Source of the DNA: Arbacia lixula | Lineage: Eukaryota; Echinodermata; Echinoidea; Arbacioida; Arbaciidae | DNA: 64,000 nt | Assembly: GCA_963669155.1 (NCBI GenBank) | Contig: OZ022578.1 | Coordinates: forward strand, 6,267,999 to 6,331,998 | Direction of reading: 5' to 3' | Shown: positions 60,911-64,000 of the stretch, piece by piece | Layout: each line of letters starts with the position of its first letter | Position numbering within the stretch: position 1 is the first letter of the stretch | Notes under the pieces: model-generated | Databases searched by the model: none | Seen by the model: the letters and a program-made list of their open reading frames with translations, nothing else | What the model was told of the DNA's origin: nothing | Program-made: the position numbers and the translations under genes

Positions 60911-62290
60911 CACGCCTGTGTTCTCCTCGATCTCTGTCTCCAATCATCTGTCCCTCTGTCTCGGGAACACACAAAAACACATGCACATGCATACACTTTA
61001 GTTTCCGTTCTTCTGCAAATTTTATTGCAATTATATATAAAAAACAAGAATACTCTAAACCTTCATTTTTGTCATGAAAATGATCATTAATTAAACACTA
61101 AAAAAGATACGTCTTTTTATTGCACATTATTTCGCGTATTACAGCATACAGTTACATATGGAAATATCTCTTAAACATGTTATATCTTTTTCAGTTTAAG
61201 ATCCTGGTTGTGATCAAGACGTTTGTTTGCTGCTGTCCACGAGTATTCGTGTTTTAAACCGAACCACATCATGTTGATAATAGGCGTATATGAACAATAA
61301 ATACAAGTTCAACACTTACTGTAAGTAGTTTAGGGAGATATTGGACATACAATAGTGGGGAGAGGGGTGAGAGGAAAAAAAATGGGATAGGGGTTGGTAG
61401 GGGAGGGGATACAAGAAAGAGAGAGGGAGAGAGTTGGGGGTGGGGGTATAATTCATTTAGTGCTACGTTCTCATAACAAGCTGCCGAAAGCAGTTTGGGT
61501 ATTCCCCATATCCCAATCGAGATCGTCAGTGCTAAAAATGTGCATAATGACGCACAGCCCCAAAGAACCATTGAGGGCGTCCTCTTGGTCAACCCTATTT
61601 GGAAAACATGGCCGAGGGGGAAAGGATGGGGTTGACAGAGTCTTACTGAAAGCTGTGTTTGAGAGTTGCAAAAGAGTATTTATAATTTGTATTATTTACA
61701 GCACAGAAATCTACCTGACTCACTAATCATTGATTACAATAGAATGCTACCTTAATCTATATGTATATACAAATATATATATACATGTTTATCATTTTGT
61801 AATTATTTTGTACACATTATTTTCAGATTACATGCACAAATTTCCTGCTTGGATAATATATGTACAACAGAATAATGATATTCTCTCTATGAAATAAAAA
61901 AAGGTTGTCATAAGCAAGTGAGCATAAGTCACATACATCACAGTTAGTTTGCCATGTTTGCCATAATTCATAACAAGGAGAAGAGAGAATGTGAGCCCCG
62001 TGTGCCAGCTGAGCCAGACTCGGCCATCCACCAAACTTATATAATATATCACATTTGTATGTAGCATATAAGCAGCGTAATAAGAGCGTGGCTTTTATAC
62101 CTGGCAAGATACTGGCAAGGTATAATATGAATACAACAGTTACAGTAATGAACATTTTCTTTTTGAAGTACATGTAGTGTAAACAAAATAATGCAATGAT
62201 CGTGATTTAGATAAATGATATAGAATACATTATGTGCAAGCACTTATATATACATATATTATACAAATATACCAAGCTGTGAGATTGTAT

Positions 62291-62418
62291 AGTGGAAATT
62301 ATATATCTGAGGAGGGAGTGGCATAGAACTATTTTTTCCGAGGGGCGAAGCCCCCGAGGAAAAAATAGTAACTTATGCCAGTCCCTCCGAAGATGGATAA
62401 TTTTCACTACACTTTCGA
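62291..62418. mobile_element. Foldback (MITE-like) element
   Basis: GTGGAAATTATATATCTGAG, GAGGGAGTGGCATAGAACTA and TTTTTTCCGAGGGGC pair with GCCCCCGAGGAAAAAATAGT, ATGCCAGTCCCTCC and GATAATTTTCACTACAC. The loop is only a few bases. Confidence 0.8.
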
Positions 62419-62799
62419 ACTCAATGCTTGGTATATTTGTTTTATATCCCTTTTGTAAAACAATAACTAATAAATACTATTTAGAAAATAGTAAAACTTT
62501 CAGTAACACCATGTGGTTGTATGTCGCCTTATTTTTTCTCTGTCTCGATATCGGTTCATCCCAGGTAAATGCGCAACACACCGCGCACTGCATTCATGCG
62601 CGCACTAATTTACGCCCGCTCAGGTAGAGAGCATGCGCAGTAGTCCCAAGGAAGAAAATAGTAAATAGAGCATGCGCAGTCCTCCCCATGAAAAAATAGT
62701 GAAAATTATATCCCTCATTAATATATTCCAGTTCGTTGATTGGTTGAAAGGGTGTCACATGACCACAAACTGAGATGAACTATTTGGAGGAAGAGAGCT

Positions 62800-62861
62800 C
62801 AGAGGGAAGAAAAGTACTATTTCGTGACGTCAGAGGGAAAAAAAGTACTATTTCGTGACGT
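62800..62861. repeat. 31-base tandem duplication, each unit with a TGACGTCA palindrome
   Basis: Two head-to-tail units with AAAGTACTATTTCGTGACGT; the CRE-type octamer TGACGTCA is at 62825-62832 and 62856-62863. Functional use as a CREB/ATF site is only inference. Confidence 0.85.
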
Positions 62862-63211
62862 CATGTCAAAACTAGTCTCTTTTTTCCCTCTGGACTATCG
62901 ATATCCGGGCTATTAGTGATCGATACAATTTGCATCAATTAATCCCAGGTAAATGCGCGACACGCAAAATCTGCGCGATACATTTCTTTCCAGCTGCCTT
63001 TTGACGCTTTAGCGGAAAATTATTGGGCGCGCTGCCAGAACTCCTGCGGTGTTGCGGCCGAGATGCAACTTGAATTTCCGTTGGTTTGCTCAAGCCGCAG
63101 GAAATAACAAAACATCTGAATCGGGCTCCTGCGTTCGGAGCTTAGAGCATGGGCACTATATTACAAGGTCCGTGGTAAGGATTAAATTAATGAGCAATGA
63201 ATATATAAATG

Positions 63212-63412
63212 AAGGATATAAAACAAATATTTCATGATCTTAATTCGGGAACTTTGTGGAATCTATTGGTCCCCTGGGTGAAGTGGAGGGCGTGCGGTAC
63301 CATTTTCCCTCGACCTGCGGTCTCGGGAAAATAGTACCGCACGCCCTCCACTTAACCTCGGTGCAAATAGATTCCACAAGATCCCTCATGGTCATGAAAT
63401 ATTTGTATAATA
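63212..63412. mobile_element. ~200-base near-perfect palindrome
   Basis: GGATAT, CAAATATTTCATGA, TGGAATCTATTGG and AAGTGGAGGGCGTGCGGTAC on the left are mirrored by GTACCGCACGCCCTCCACTT, AATAGATTCCA, TCATGAAATATTTG and ATATCC on the right. The loop is about 15 bases at CTCGACCTGCGGTCT. Confidence 0.88.
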
Positions 63413-63616
63413 TCCGGAGCTGAGGCAGATATAGTAAAATTATTTTGTAGTCTGCGATCATCAATTGACCAATCACGTCCCCAGAATACTCATGAATATT
63501 CATAGAAGGGATATAAATATAAATATATACAATTTGACCACGTAAACAATCAATTAATATTTATTTAGATAATAACATGTTTTGAAAGATATATCGTGTA
63601 CGTAATTAATTTATCC

Positions 63617-63660
63617 CACCCTCTCACTCTCACTCTCTCTCTCCCTCTCTCTCTCTCTTA
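63617..63660. repeat. (TC)n tract
   Basis: CTCTCACTCTCACTCTCTCT followed by further TC units. Confidence 0.9.
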
Positions 63661-64000
63661 ATTCTTCTACATACTTGCTCATACACACTTTGATTTCTCT
63701 TTTCGATTCAAACCATCAGCCATGATCCTTCAAGTTGCCACTTTACAGTACCCACAATAATCAATCTATATACGCATTCATCAAAATAATGTCTGTGTGC
63801 GTGGATATATTTGCGTGGATATACACGACAGATACTGTGCTCGAATCTCACTCTTCTTGCTATCTGTAACAAATCCCCGCCAACCAAAAGACTCATGTAT
63901 GACATGACGAATGGGGAATCCCCCGCGCAATGGCGATTACGATATACGGCTCTGTAGCCTGGTAGCGCACACAGTAAAGCGTATACACATAGAGGTATAT

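Larger units (their letters stand above)
57501..64000. other. Distal flank without supported gene
   Basis: Holds (TC)n tracts at 57540-57830, 60825-60910 and 63617-63660, foldbacks at 62291 and 63212, and a CpG-richer stretch 62540-63070 with duplicated TGACGTCA. 58000-60000 shows nothing specific. No ORF here carries a recognisable domain. Confidence 0.6.

Overview
The window looks like nuclear DNA from an animal, most likely a marine invertebrate deuterostome and probably an echinoderm of sea-urchin type. The evidence is one long multi-exon gene with GT-AG introns of 1 to 13 kb in AT-rich sequence, GC-richer exons, very frequent (GA/TC)n and (TG)n microsatellites, and many short palindromic mobile elements. 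No bacterial-style gene organisation is present. The species assignment is an inference from repeat character and is not proven.

One protein-coding gene is convincingly supported. It lies on the + strand, has ten exons between 989 and 52248, and is cut off at its 5' end by the window edge. It encodes a myotubularin-related pseudophosphatase of the MTMR10/MTMR12 (3-PAP) clade. All ten exons join in one open frame of 723 codons plus stop, with matching splice phases at all nine introns. The encoded order is: end of the PH-GRAM domain, a basic proline-rich linker, the myotubularin phosphatase-like domain and a C-terminal region with a short predicted coiled coil. The position that holds the Cys-x5-Arg catalytic loop in active myotubularins reads EHQGRDYS. 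The nucleophilic Cys is Glu and the Arg is Tyr, so the protein should bind rather than hydrolyse phosphoinositides, as its vertebrate relatives do.

Layout: 1-988 is the upstream intron with a retroposon tail. Exons 1 and 2 (989-2283) are followed by a 12.9 kb intron crowded with palindromic elements. Exons 3 to 5 (15211-31393) are separated by introns holding dispersed repeats, minisatellites and a 0.4 kb duplicated block. Exon 6 (33387-33517) runs directly into a 1.3 kb tandem array built from its own last ~34 bases and 5' splice site. Exons 7 to 9 (40440-49443) are flanked by long pyrimidine/purine microsatellites. The terminal exon starts at 51295, with the stop ending at 52248. The last 11.7 kb is 3' UTR and/or intergenic sequence with more palindromic elements; no second gene could be supported there.

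At least three families of palindromic (MITE-like) elements recur. Family A (six copies) and family B (five copies plus a half copy) share a core around TACCATGGTAGTTACCA. Family C (three copies) has ends reading GGTGTTTCACCAAGCTGTT. There are also single foldbacks, a tRNA-derived retroposon, and two insertions ending in (CTCAAA)n with plausible 7-bp target duplications. The most unusual structure is the exon-6/splice-donor minisatellite at 33484-34772.
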